From Exiguobacterium sp. s193 (lineage in GTDB: Bacteria > Bacillota > Bacilli > Exiguobacteriales > Exiguobacteriaceae), in assembly GCF_018618755.1 (NCBI RefSeq), contig NZ_JACSMR010000009.1:62001-126000 (forward strand): 64,000 bases of DNA, written 5' to 3'. The position numbers were made by a program, and so were the translations under genes. Shown here piece after piece: positions 27,129 through 35,833 of the stretch (positions are counted from its first letter, which is position 1; the number at the start of each line of letters is the position of its first letter). The notes beneath the pieces were generated by a model, which made no database searches, was not told the DNA's origin, and was given only the letters and a program-made list of their open reading frames with translations.

Positions 27129-28151
27129 ATGCCACAGATGAAAGCAATCGGATTTCACCAACACCTTCCGATCACAGAAGACAATAGTTTGATTGATCTT
27201 GAACTGCCCCGTCCGGAGGCGAACGGTCACGACTTACTGATTGAAGTCAAAGCGGTCTCCGTCAACCCCGTCGATACGAAAGTCCGCGCACACGGTCAAG
27301 ATGAAACGGAACCGAAAGTCATCGGGTATGATGCTGCCGGAATCGTCGTCGAAGTCGGGAATGACGTCGGACGGTTCGAAGTCGGTGACGAAGTCTATTA
27401 TGCGGGTGCCATCAACCGTCCGGGATCAAACAGTGCTTTCCAACTCGTCGACGAGCGAATCGTCGCGAAAAAACCGGAACGGTTGACGTTCGCCGAAGCG
27501 GCGGCGTTGCCGTTGACGACACTGACGGCATACGAAGCATTAACCGATCGCCTCCATATCTCGTTTGACGCCAAGTCGAACCTCGACAAGACGATTTTAA
27601 TCATCGGTGCAGCCGGAGGTGTCGGTTCAATCGCGACCCAGCTCGCAAATAAAGCCGGCCTGACGGTCATCGGTACCGCTTCGCGCAGTGAAACGATTGA
27701 CTGGGCGAAAGCACATGGCGCGCACCATACAATCAATCACCACGAAGACTTCCGTCCACAACTGGAAGCACTCGGTTATTCGTATGTCGACTACATCTTT
27801 TGTCTGAATGCGACCGATCAACACTTTGAAGCGATGGTCGATGTCATTGCACCGCAAGGAAGTATTTGCAGCATCGTCGAAACCGACAAGTTGCTTGATT
27901 TAAGTGCCCTGCAACAGAAGAGTGCGAACTTCGTCTGGGAATTCATGTTCACCCGGTCCCTGTTCCAAACACCTGACATGATGCGGCAACACGATATCTT
28001 GACGCAAGTCGCGGCGTGGCTCGATGCAGAGGAGTTAGAAACGACGGTCACGAAAACCTTGACCGGCATCAATGCCGCAAACTTAAAAGAAGCACACCGG
28101 CTCGTTGAAAGCGGAAAGACGATCGGGAAGGTCGTCGTCACAGAAGTATAA
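27129..28151 (+). CDS. Zinc-type alcohol dehydrogenase-like quinone oxidoreductase
   Basis: 340 aa MDR superfamily enzyme. N-terminal GroES-like domain (LLIEVKAVSVNPVDTKVRAHG, VIGYDAAGIVVEVG), nucleotide-binding IIGAAGGVGSIATQLA and a C-terminal substrate domain. The catalytic and structural zinc cysteines are absent, as in NADPH:quinone reductase-type members. GAGAGAGGATG upstream. Ends at a terminator. Related to, but distinct from, the MDR gene at 40896-41897. Confidence 0.92.
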   Translation: MPQMKAIGFHQHLPITEDNSLIDLELPRPEANGHDLLIEVKAVSVNPVDTKVRAHGQDETEPKVIGYDAAGIVVEVGNDVGRFEVGDEVYYAGAINRPGSNSAFQLVDERIVAKKPERLTFAEAAALPLTTLTAYEALTDRLHISFDAKSNLDKTILIIGAAGGVGSIATQLANKAGLTVIGTASRSETIDWAKAHGAHHTINHHEDFRPQLEALGYSYVDYIFCLNATDQHFEAMVDVIAPQGSICSIVETDKLLDLSALQQKSANFVWEFMFTRSLFQTPDMMRQHDILTQVAAWLDAEELETTVTKTLTGINAANLKEAHRLVESGKTIGKVVVTEV

Positions 28152-28158
28152 GTAAACA

Positions 28159-28191
28159 AAAGTCGCCAGCATACAGCAGGTGACTTTTTTT
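28159..28191 (+). terminator. Terminator of the quinone oxidoreductase gene
   Basis: AAGTCGCC ... GGTGACTT stem (one G-T pair) followed by TTTTTTT. Confidence 0.78.
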
Positions 28192-28556
28192 GCACCTGAA
28201 ACGTTTTCATTCCGCTCTCGTCTGCTCCGTCAGTGCTGGATAGACCACCTTCCAATCGGTTATTTTCATCGACAAACACAACCTTTCGCTTTCAATGATT
28301 CCTGTCATGACGACCTTAGTCATCACTTTGCTAAGTCTACTCAATATCATGATAGATACGATTAAACGAATGAAGCTTCTTAAGACAGACTAAAGTGGTA
28401 TGTCTTTTTTGATTTATCCTAATAATTATTAAATTTTTTAACTTTTCTTATATATTTTTAAGTCTAAAAAATGTACGATTATGGTGTGAAAAAAAATGTA
28501 TCGTATATACATCTAATATTGGTGAATATTTATGTAAAGGGGCATCCACATACTAT
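28192..28556 (+). other. Upstream region of the sensor kinase
   Basis: No gene seen. Very AT-rich from 28400 on. Holds a perfect inverted repeat ATGTAT-N5-ATACAT (28496-28512) 45 bases before the kinase start, a possible regulator site; no convincing -35/-10 pair could be fixed. Confidence 0.4.
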
Positions 28557-30992
28557 ATGAATAAATGGTTCAACAAAAAAATCAGTCGGCAAATCATGTT
28601 TGCCTTTTATCTAATCTTACTAACACTTTCCCTCACGTCGATTGCTGCTTACTTCTATACGAGTCATCAAGTCGCAGATGCGGAAAGCAAACTTGATGCC
28701 ATCAGTACACGCGAAGAACGGGCGACGAAGCTTTGGGATACATGGCAATCACTTCAATATGAAGTCAGGGGTTACGTTGTTTTCGGCGATGATGCCGTCC
28801 TCGACGTCATCGATTCGAAACAAGCTTCACTCGAACGCCAAACGAAATGGTTCGAACAAAATCGCATTTATGACGCTGATCAAATTTATGCGACGGATAT
28901 CCGTTCACTCTATACGTCATACACAAAATTCGTCATGCCTAGTTTTTTTAAATATGTCCAAGCAAAAAAATCTGGGACGATTGACGAAACCTTCCTTGCA
29001 ATACCGAGCTTAACGAAAATGATGCCAGATATTCCAGCAAACCCAAATCGAAAATTTAAAATGAAAGCTGATGATAGTGAAACGATGCGTAAAAGCGTCA
29101 ACACGATGGAAACAGTTTTTACGAATTATCGAAATAGTCTGAAGGAAAAGGAAGAAGGTGCAAAGGACCAACTGGTTCAACAAACGAAGTATGCTGGTTG
29201 GATTTGGTTGATTAATCTAGCTGTTCTGTTCCTCGTCGTCCTGTGGATCGTCCGTCCTTTCATCGAACGGACGACTCAGCAAATTCAGCTGCTCAGTAAA
29301 GAAAGTAAGTTGCTAGCCCAAGGACAACATACGGCACCGTTGATTCCGATTGAACGATCTGACGAAATCGGCGAGCTCAGTAAGTCGTTCCATCAGATGG
29401 CGTCAGCATTGACGGATAATAAGCATCGCCTGATGTCAACGAATGACAATCTTGAAAAAGCACTCAACATGACGTTGCGCAATGAAGCACTTTTGAAAAT
29501 CCGTAACCAATTGACGGAGACACTCGCGTCACGTGACTCCGTGACGGCTTATCCTGCCGTCATCGAAAAGATGATCGAAATTACCGATTCCACGCACGGT
29601 TCACTGATTTTCAAAGATGGAACGACTGTGACGAATATCGTTTCACACGGAATGACTGAACAAGAACAAGACACTCTCATTACAACGATTGAGCCGTTAA
29701 TTCTTCAAGCCCGACAGGATAAGTTAACGCATACGACTCAAATCGAGCAACGCGCCCTAGCTGTCACTCCGATTCTTGATCCGAGTACAAATGAAATCAT
29801 CGCCTACATTCATTTAATGCGTCTGCAGCGTCCATTCAATGAACAAGAACAAGAAGAACTAGCCATTTTCTCGCGTCAACTCGCTCTGTCACTCTTACGG
29901 ATGCGGTCGTTTGATGAGATTGATCGAGAACGCGAAAAAACATCCCGTCTTCTTAACTCGATTCGCGAATCGGTCGTCTATATTGAACCGGATGCTTCAA
30001 TCCAACTCATCAACCGACCCTTGCTCGACTTATTCAACCATTCGGTCAATCAAGATTCCGACGTCGAGTGGCTCATCGATATCGATGAATCAATCGTCAA
30101 CTTAAAGTATCGGATTGACCAGTTGCCTGAGTTTGAGCGTTATTTACACCAAACCTTCGTCCTCCGCGAAATCGGTGAAGGCATTACGTTCTCAATCGAT
30201 CAGGAAAAACGGTTCATTAAAACGTATGCCGAAGAAATTCATTACGGTGGTCAATTCCGGGGAATCATGCTCGTCTTACGGGATGTCACGAACGAAGTCG
30301 AAATCGATCGTTTAAAAAATGAACTCGTCTCGACGATTTCTCATGAGTTACGGACACCACTCTCATCCATTTATGGATTTACTGAATTAATGATTGAGCG
30401 CGAACTGTCACCGAACCGGCAAAAGAGATATCTAGAAGCCGTCCATTCGGAGACGAAACGTTTGTCTCTATTAATTAACGACTTCTTAGATTTGCAACGG
30501 ATGGAAGCCGATCGTCAAGACTATGAGTTTGAGTCGTTCGATTTAATCGAACTGATTGAAGACTTGCAACAATTCCATAGTCTATCGTCGACGACACATA
30601 CGATTGCCGTCACCCATGACGTCGCAACACTTCCAGTCGAAGCTGACGCAAAAAAAATCCGCCAATTGTTCGGAAATTTAATCAATAATGCTATCAAATA
30701 TTCACCGGCCGGCGGGACAGTCGAGGTTCAAATCGCAATCCGAGGCACCCATGCCTCTGTCGCAATTCGTGACCAAGGAATCGGGATTCCAGCATCCGCG
30801 ATGGGCGAGTTGTTCCAAAAATTCTACCGGGTCGACAATTCAGATACACGCCAAATCGGCGGAACGGGACTCGGTTTATCGATTTGCCGTGAAATCGCCC
30901 GTGCCCATGACGGCGAAATTCATGTCGAGTCCATCGAAGGTGAAGGATCGACTTTCACAGTCGACTTACCACTCCAACAATTTCAGGCATAA
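28557..30992 (+). CDS. Membrane sensor histidine kinase (TM-HAMP-GAF-PAS-HisKA-HATPase)
   Basis: 811 aa. TM1 (about 14-34), an extracellular helical sensor (35-215, CHASE3-like), TM2 (about 218-238), HAMP (240-292), GAF (about 315-455), PAS (465-580), HisKA with phospho-acceptor His596 (ISHELRTPL), HATPase_c with NNAIKYSPAGGTVEV (N box), DQGIGIP (G1) and GGTGLGLSICREI (G2). Complete and probably active. No response regulator gene is adjacent; the only receiver in the window is the Spo0F-like protein. AAAGGGG lies before the ATG. Confidence 0.94.
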   Translation: MNKWFNKKISRQIMFAFYLILLTLSLTSIAAYFYTSHQVADAESKLDAISTREERATKLWDTWQSLQYEVRGYVVFGDDAVLDVIDSKQASLERQTKWFEQNRIYDADQIYATDIRSLYTSYTKFVMPSFFKYVQAKKSGTIDETFLAIPSLTKMMPDIPANPNRKFKMKADDSETMRKSVNTMETVFTNYRNSLKEKEEGAKDQLVQQTKYAGWIWLINLAVLFLVVLWIVRPFIERTTQQIQLLSKESKLLAQGQHTAPLIPIERSDEIGELSKSFHQMASALTDNKHRLMSTNDNLEKALNMTLRNEALLKIRNQLTETLASRDSVTAYPAVIEKMIEITDSTHGSLIFKDGTTVTNIVSHGMTEQEQDTLITTIEPLILQARQDKLTHTTQIEQRALAVTPILDPSTNEIIAYIHLMRLQRPFNEQEQEELAIFSRQLALSLLRMRSFDEIDREREKTSRLLNSIRESVVYIEPDASIQLINRPLLDLFNHSVNQDSDVEWLIDIDESIVNLKYRIDQLPEFERYLHQTFVLREIGEGITFSIDQEKRFIKTYAEEIHYGGQFRGIMLVLRDVTNEVEIDRLKNELVSTISHELRTPLSSIYGFTELMIERELSPNRQKRYLEAVHSETKRLSLLINDFLDLQRMEADRQDYEFESFDLIELIEDLQQFHSLSSTTHTIAVTHDVATLPVEADAKKIRQLFGNLINNAIKYSPAGGTVEVQIAIRGTHASVAIRDQGIGIPASAMGELFQKFYRVDNSDTRQIGGTGLGLSICREIARAHDGEIHVESIEGEGSTFTVDLPLQQFQA

Positions 30993-30993
30993 C

Positions 30994-31032
30994 AAAACGC
31001 GCCCTTTCCAAAACGGAGAGGACGCGTTTTTT
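30994..31032. terminator. Bidirectional terminator
   Basis: AAAACGCG ... CGCGTTTT with inner CCTTTCC/GGAGAGG pairing, between the kinase and the convergent wrbA-like gene. Confidence 0.88.
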
Positions 31033-31034
31033 AA

Positions 31035-31640
31035 TTATCCTTGTTTTAGACGACTTGCGACTTCGACCGTCCGTTTTGCTTGATGGCGGACTGCCGGTTC
31101 AACTGATTCAACCATCTTCCCTTCTTGGTCGACAGTAACGGTCGTACCGTATGGATTTCCGCCTGCTGCGAACAGCACAGGATCCGAATAACCAGGTGCT
31201 GCGACAATCGCACCCCAGTGGAACATCGATGTATAGACGGCGAGAACGGTCGCTTCCTGACCACCGTGCGGATTCTGTGCGGAGGACATCGCGCTGACGA
31301 CTTTATCGACAAGTTTCCCTTGTCCCCAGAGCCCGCCCGTCGTATCAAGGAATTGTTGGAATTGGCCCGGGACATGTCCGAAACGGGTCGGCACACTGAA
31401 GATGATCGCATCCGCCCAGTCGAGTAAATCCGGTGTCGCTTCCTCGATGTCGTGTGTTTCATCCGTATGTTTTTGCCAGAGCGGGTTCGATGCAATCGCT
31501 TCTGCGGGTGCCGTCTCTTTGATTTTTGCAAGGCGGACTTCCGCACCGGCAGCTTCGCCCGCTTCTTTCGCCCATGTAGCAAGTTGATGATTCGTACCGG
31601 TCGAACTGTAGTAAATGACTGCTAATTTCACGTTAGACAT
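31035..31640 (-). CDS. wrbA: NAD(P)H:quinone oxidoreductase, WrbA family
   Basis: 201 aa flavodoxin-like FMN enzyme reducing quinones by two electrons. N-terminal phosphate loop YYSSTGTNHQLA, FSVPTRFGHVPGQFQQFLDTTGGLW (FMN-binding), and GYSDPVLFAAGGNPYGTT, the WrbA signature. AAAGGAG before ATG 31640. Monocistronic. Confidence 0.94.
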   Translation of the reverse strand: MSNVKLAVIYYSSTGTNHQLATWAKEAGEAAGAEVRLAKIKETAPAEAIASNPLWQKHTDETHDIEEATPDLLDWADAIIFSVPTRFGHVPGQFQQFLDTTGGLWGQGKLVDKVVSAMSSAQNPHGGQEATVLAVYTSMFHWGAIVAAPGYSDPVLFAAGGNPYGTTVTVDQEGKMVESVEPAVRHQAKRTVEVASRLKQG

Positions 31641-31743
31641 GGAATCGCTCCTTTTTTAACGACAGTGACGGACAATGGATGTACACGTTATCTTTTCCCA
31701 TTTCCCTCAGATAAAAACGCAATTCCCTTGAATTCAAGATTTT

Positions 31744-32763
31744 TTAAGTGTTTCTGAATTTTTTAAGCGCAAGAACATTGATCAGATAGAGCACAACGAT
31801 GTATCCGACAAGGCCTAACAGATAGCCCCAAATTTCCTCAAAACCGTTTCCATACACCATGATTTCCTTAATCGCACTCGCCCCGTAAAAAATCGGCATC
31901 ACATAACTTAAATTACCGAGATGGTACGGGATTAAGTCGAGTGCAATCAACCCGGAGAAAAAGACTTGCGGGATGATTGTAAACGGAATCAGCTGGACGA
32001 CTTGTAAAGCGGAGCTTGCAAACACGGAAATCGTCGCCCCGAATAAAACTGCTGTCGTCGCGAGTAACAGCAAAACAAGTAACACAAGAAAAATGTTTCC
32101 GTTCGACGCCATCTGTAAGATATAGACCGTGTACAGGACAATTAGGATGGCTTGAAGGATGGCAAAGAAACTGTATCCGACCGTATACCCGAGGATGACT
32201 TCACTCCGTTTGATGGGCGTCATCAACAGACGCTCAAGCGTCCCATCACTCCGTTCCTTGACGAATGCCATCGCAGAAATGACGAAGACCATAAAAAATG
32301 AGAACAAGGATAAAAACACATACCCGAGCGAATCAAACGTCGACTGGTCGGTCGAACCATGGACGTAAGTCGTTGCTATTTTCGCAGCCGGATTAAGCGA
32401 AGTAAGACCTGCTTGAATTTCTTTGACTGCAATCGAAGATTTCTTCGATGGTTCTTGCAACGTGATGTCCGTTCCCTCCCGATCAGCCCGGAAAACGGCA
32501 TCGACGTCGGGATGACTGCTGAGATAGGCTTTAGCCGACTCCACGTTATTCGGCAATTCAATCACATCAAGTTCCTGCTTTTCTAGCACCATTACGACTT
32601 GCGGAGGTGTCACCTCATCGACCGCGATGACAGGGACATAATCCGTATCGCCGAGCAGCAGGTAGATCAGCGTCAAGATCAGCAACGGCGCAATCAAAAT
32701 CATCATCACACTCCGCTTATCGTTTAATGTTTGACGGACAACACGTTTCGCTAATTGCATCAT
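31744..32763 (-). CDS. ABC-2 type transporter permease
   Basis: 339 aa: one N-terminal helix (ILIAPLLILTLIYLL), a large extracellular loop (about 40-160), then five C-terminal helices, the ABC-2/YhgE-like export layout. Contains MAFVKERSDGTLERLLMTPIKRSEVILGY, a family pattern. Starts on the ATPase stop (GATGA overlap). Drug or lipid export is plausible; cargo unknown. Confidence 0.92.
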   Translation of the reverse strand: MMQLAKRVVRQTLNDKRSVMMILIAPLLILTLIYLLLGDTDYVPVIAVDEVTPPQVVMVLEKQELDVIELPNNVESAKAYLSSHPDVDAVFRADREGTDITLQEPSKKSSIAVKEIQAGLTSLNPAAKIATTYVHGSTDQSTFDSLGYVFLSLFSFFMVFVISAMAFVKERSDGTLERLLMTPIKRSEVILGYTVGYSFFAILQAILIVLYTVYILQMASNGNIFLVLLVLLLLATTAVLFGATISVFASSALQVVQLIPFTIIPQVFFSGLIALDLIPYHLGNLSYVMPIFYGASAIKEIMVYGNGFEEIWGYLLGLVGYIVVLYLINVLALKKFRNT

Positions 32764-33491
32764 CGCGGGTCGCCTCCTTTTTGCTGATCTGCCGCTAAAA
32801 GGAACAGTTCTTCGACACGACCCGTCTCCGTTTTCGCAAGTAAATTGTCGACCGTGTCGTATTCAATCAATGCACCGTTGTAGATCAAGGCAGCCCGGTC
32901 ACATTCAATGACTTCATCCATGACGTGCGTCGAGACGACGATCGTCGTTCCGTCCTGTTTAATCTGATGGAACTGCCGCCAAATTTCCCGCCGTAAGACG
33001 GGATCGATTCCGACAGTCGGCTCGTCTAAAAACAAAACTTTCGGTTTGTGTAAAATCGAAATCGCTAACGATAACCGTTTTTTCATCCCACCTGAAAAAA
33101 CCTGGACTCGTTTGTGACGATGTGCCGTCAAGTCGACGATCGTCAGTACTTCCTCAATCCGTTGTTTGAGAAGCTGTCGTTCCAACTTATACAGCGAACC
33201 GAAAAAATTTAAGTTGTCTTCTGCCGTCAAGTCTTCGTACAAGGCATTGTTTTGCGGCATGAATCCGATATCGTTCAGCAGCTTCATGTTCGGCATCAAC
33301 GTCTCCCCGATATGAACTGTTCCTTTACTTGGGGCAATCGCGCCAATCATCAAGCGGATTAAGGTCGTTTTCCCTGAGCCCGACGGTCCTAACAGACAAC
33401 AGATTTCACCGGACATGATCGTCAAGTCGACGTCGCGAATCACCTCTAGCTGATCAAACGATTTACTCGTTTCCTTTACTTGAATGTTCAT
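32760..33491 (-). CDS. ABC exporter ATP-binding protein
   Basis: 243 aa. Walker A GPSGSGKTT, signature FSGGMKKR, Walker B VLFLDEPT, H-loop STHVMDE. Start at ATG 33491 after GAAAGGAGCG; upstream open frame to 33632 overlaps the divergent tetR promoter and is not coding. First gene of a two-gene exporter operon divergent from the TetR gene, which probably represses it. Confidence 0.93.
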   Translation of the reverse strand: MNIQVKETSKSFDQLEVIRDVDLTIMSGEICCLLGPSGSGKTTLIRLMIGAIAPSKGTVHIGETLMPNMKLLNDIGFMPQNNALYEDLTAEDNLNFFGSLYKLERQLLKQRIEEVLTIVDLTAHRHKRVQVFSGGMKKRLSLAISILHKPKVLFLDEPTVGIDPVLRREIWRQFHQIKQDGTTIVVSTHVMDEVIECDRAALIYNGALIEYDTVDNLLAKTETGRVEELFLLAADQQKGGDPR

Positions 33492-33664
33492 AAAATCGCT
33501 CCTTTCCTTCTCTACCGACTGAAATAAAAAAATAGAGATATTAGACACCGTGTTGTTTATAATCAAAGTATAACGAGTCCGTCCGGAAGGCGACAATAAG
33601 CAATCACCTGGATTGTGTTGCTTTGACGACACATCCGTTCAATGTGTTGAAAAGGAGTGATGAC

Positions 33665-34279
33665 ATGAGTAAGGAACAACAAGATTTACGGGTGATCCGC
33701 ACTAAAAAATTGATTAGAGAGGCCATGTTGACCTTGATTGAAAAACAGGGCTTTGACAGCATCACCGTCAAAGATATCGCGAAACAGGCGGAAATCAACC
33801 GGGGGACGTTCTACAGTCACTACGAAGATAAGTATGATTTGATGAATACGTACATCGAAGAGATTTTTCAAGAAGTGGAAGAGAAGCTGATCAAGAACCT
33901 GCAACGTCTGTTCCATCAGGAAAATGCAACCGGCTTTCCACCGGACGCTTACCGGGTGCTGGTTCCCTTTTCCGAGTTTCTTCAACGCAACCGTGTCATC
34001 ATGAAGTCACTGTTGGGTCCGACGGGCGACTTACACTTTCAATCTCGCCTGAAGCAGTTCATGCATGACGCACTCTTCAAGCGGGCGTCCGGTTCGTTGT
34101 TCCTGAAACAAAAAGCCCTGGTCCCAAGCGACTATCTCATCTCTTATATCGCTTCTGCCCACATCGGTGTCATGCAGGAATGGCTCATCCAAGACCGCGA
34201 TGAATCCCCGGAAGAAATCGCAAAAATCATTTTCACGATCACGACGCAGGGACCACTTCGGGCCGGCGGTTTGATCTAA
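33665..34279 (+). CDS. TetR family regulator of the ABC exporter
   Basis: 204 aa. N-terminal helix-turn-helix (about 8-58: LIREAMLTLIEKQGFDSITVKDIAKQAEINRGTFYSHYEDKYDL), C-terminal ligand domain of the TetR_C_7/8-like sort common in Firmicutes. Start at ATG 33665 after AAAAGGAGTGA. Divergent from the ABC-2 operon; no clear palindrome was found in the shared 170 bases. Confidence 0.9.
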   Translation: MSKEQQDLRVIRTKKLIREAMLTLIEKQGFDSITVKDIAKQAEINRGTFYSHYEDKYDLMNTYIEEIFQEVEEKLIKNLQRLFHQENATGFPPDAYRVLVPFSEFLQRNRVIMKSLLGPTGDLHFQSRLKQFMHDALFKRASGSLFLKQKALVPSDYLISYIASAHIGVMQEWLIQDRDESPEEIAKIIFTITTQGPLRAGGLI

Positions 34280-34330
34280 TTCCATCACACAATATGCTGT
34301 TGCGCACAACTGACGGTGTCTAAAAAACGA

Positions 34331-34376
34331 AAAAAAAGGGACGGTCACCTATCAGCGATAGGCCGTCCCTTCTTTC
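34331..34376. terminator. Bidirectional terminator
   Basis: AAGGGACGGTCACCTATC ... GATAGGCCGTCCCTT hairpin with A-run and T-run on either side, between convergent tetR and DUF2332 genes. Confidence 0.9.
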
Positions 34377-34418
34377 TCGTGTCTGATCCCACATCAACCA
34401 ACTACTCCCGGGTGTTTC

Positions 34419-35465
34419 TTAGTTCGACAGAACGGAAGCATTCGGTAATAACCATTTGAACCAACGCCCATGCCCGTCCGTTTCAGCAATCGTCTGTTCA
34501 TGAAGTGCCCCGTCCCGGTACAGGTCGAGGTGTAAATAACGGTCCTGGACATTATTGTACAGGTGATAGACATCACGCGTCTGTCCTATCTGCTCGACGA
34601 CGTGGAGCAGTTCTTTTTTCAGCGCAAGCGGCAACTGGTTTGCGACATGGGTATGGAAAATACACAGGATATGCGCTGTCGGAATCCGTTCGGCACATGG
34701 TTTAAGGAGTTGAATGCCGTCCCCTTCAATCAGCTCGAGCGGATGCTCGGCGACGTAACGGGCCGCCTGTTCAAACAGTTCGATCCGCTCATGGTGTTCC
34801 GTCCAAATCAATGCCTTCAACCATAATTGTTCGTCACGATCCGTCAAATCGACGGTGTTCAAGTCGAGTCCGATCCGCTCGGCGATTGGTGGTGCTGTTC
34901 GCGCAAGCGGCGGGACATGCTCACCCTCGATCGTCGACGTCAAACGAAGACGCGACGCCGGATTCCCGAACGTCTCCCCCGTTCCGTAGTCATACGCGTA
35001 CTGGTCGAACAGCAACTGTAGACCGGCACTCGTACCGATCTCAAGTAAGGCGAGCGGACGCTGTTCGGCTTGATGAATCATCCCGAAGACCGGATAGAGA
35101 TAGGTACACCGCCGGACTTCATTCGTTTGGACGAGACGCGTTGTCAGCAACCCAATCAATTCCGGTTCGTAGACCTGACAAAAATCCTGAAAAGCAGGGA
35201 ATGATTCATCGAACGGTGCGGCGTCCGCCGTCACACTCGGGTAATACCGGGCTAACGGATGCTCGATCCCTTTTAGTAACAGATAATGGACGGCACCAAA
35301 CAACAGGTTCGGCACCGGTTGTCCGTCCCGTGCCTGTTGGCATATTGTCAAAATCGCTGTGTCATGCGCGACGTGACGCGACAAGTAGTCGTACAACGGG
35401 CTCGAGTCCTTGCACTCGCGTTCCGCGAACGTCTGAAACCGTACCGCTAATTCTTCGTGTGTCAT
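34419..35465 (-). CDS. DUF2332 family protein
   Basis: 348 aa cytosolic protein. Visible DUF2332 features: SPLYDYLSRHVAHD at the N-terminus, NLLFGAVHYLLLKG, TNEVRRCTYLYPVFGMI, LALLEIGTSAGLQLLFDQYAYDYG (a methyltransferase-like glycine-rich loop) and the C-terminal HILCIFHTHVANQLP. Enzymatic role unknown; the motif I-like LEIGTSAG suggests a Rossmann/SAM-type fold (inference). AGGGGGAAG before ATG 35465. Confidence 0.87.
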   Translation of the reverse strand: MTHEELAVRFQTFAERECKDSSPLYDYLSRHVAHDTAILTICQQARDGQPVPNLLFGAVHYLLLKGIEHPLARYYPSVTADAAPFDESFPAFQDFCQVYEPELIGLLTTRLVQTNEVRRCTYLYPVFGMIHQAEQRPLALLEIGTSAGLQLLFDQYAYDYGTGETFGNPASRLRLTSTIEGEHVPPLARTAPPIAERIGLDLNTVDLTDRDEQLWLKALIWTEHHERIELFEQAARYVAEHPLELIEGDGIQLLKPCAERIPTAHILCIFHTHVANQLPLALKKELLHVVEQIGQTRDVYHLYNNVQDRYLHLDLYRDGALHEQTIAETDGHGRWFKWLLPNASVLSN

Positions 35466-35833
35466 CTATCTTCCCCCTCGTTTCATTCTCTCATTAGAAA
35501 TTCACCAAATATTTCCATTCTCCTTTAATGCAAAAACCTCCTCCTACTGTTGTAGGAAGAGCTCAGACTGTAGATAACGTGCGATCGGGAGATCAGGCGT
35601 CTGTTTTCGTTGCTTTCCTCGGGCGAGGCGCAAGCCTTGCTCCTTGATCCTATCGGACAACGAGCAGGGTCTTGCCTGCCTCTGAACGTGCGTTAAAAAC
35701 GCACTTTTCCCGTAGGAGTCAACGAAATATGACGCTTTTTAGGTAATACCGTGACGGAAAGCGGTGCATGCAAACGGTTTACTTCTCGATATCGCATGTT
35801 CCACGCTTCATAAGCGTTTGTGACAACGTCGCG
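35466..35833. other. Intergenic region with element copy C
   Basis: About 370 bases with no gene. Filled mostly by copy C (35597-35736) and its right flank (to about 35810), which also matches the flank of copy B around 21349-21377 and 21508-21550. Confidence 0.7.
35597..35736 (-). repeat. Dispersed inverted-repeat element, copy C
   Basis: 140 bp, inverted relative to copies A and B. On the minus strand it reads AGCGTCATATTTCGTTGACT ... CGAGGAAAGCAACG ... GACGCC. Internal hairpin GTGCGTT-TTT-AACGCAC and AAGACCCTGCTCGTTGTCC as in copy B. Confidence 0.9.

Noticed and set aside
33492-33664. TetR operator between the ABC-2 exporter and its regulator
   Set aside because: No inverted repeat of useful length stands out; cannot be supported.
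34811-35497. 228-aa open frame opposite the DUF2332 gene
   Set aside because: Arg/Ser-rich antisense shadow with no domain and no ribosome site; the minus-strand gene has recognisable motifs.
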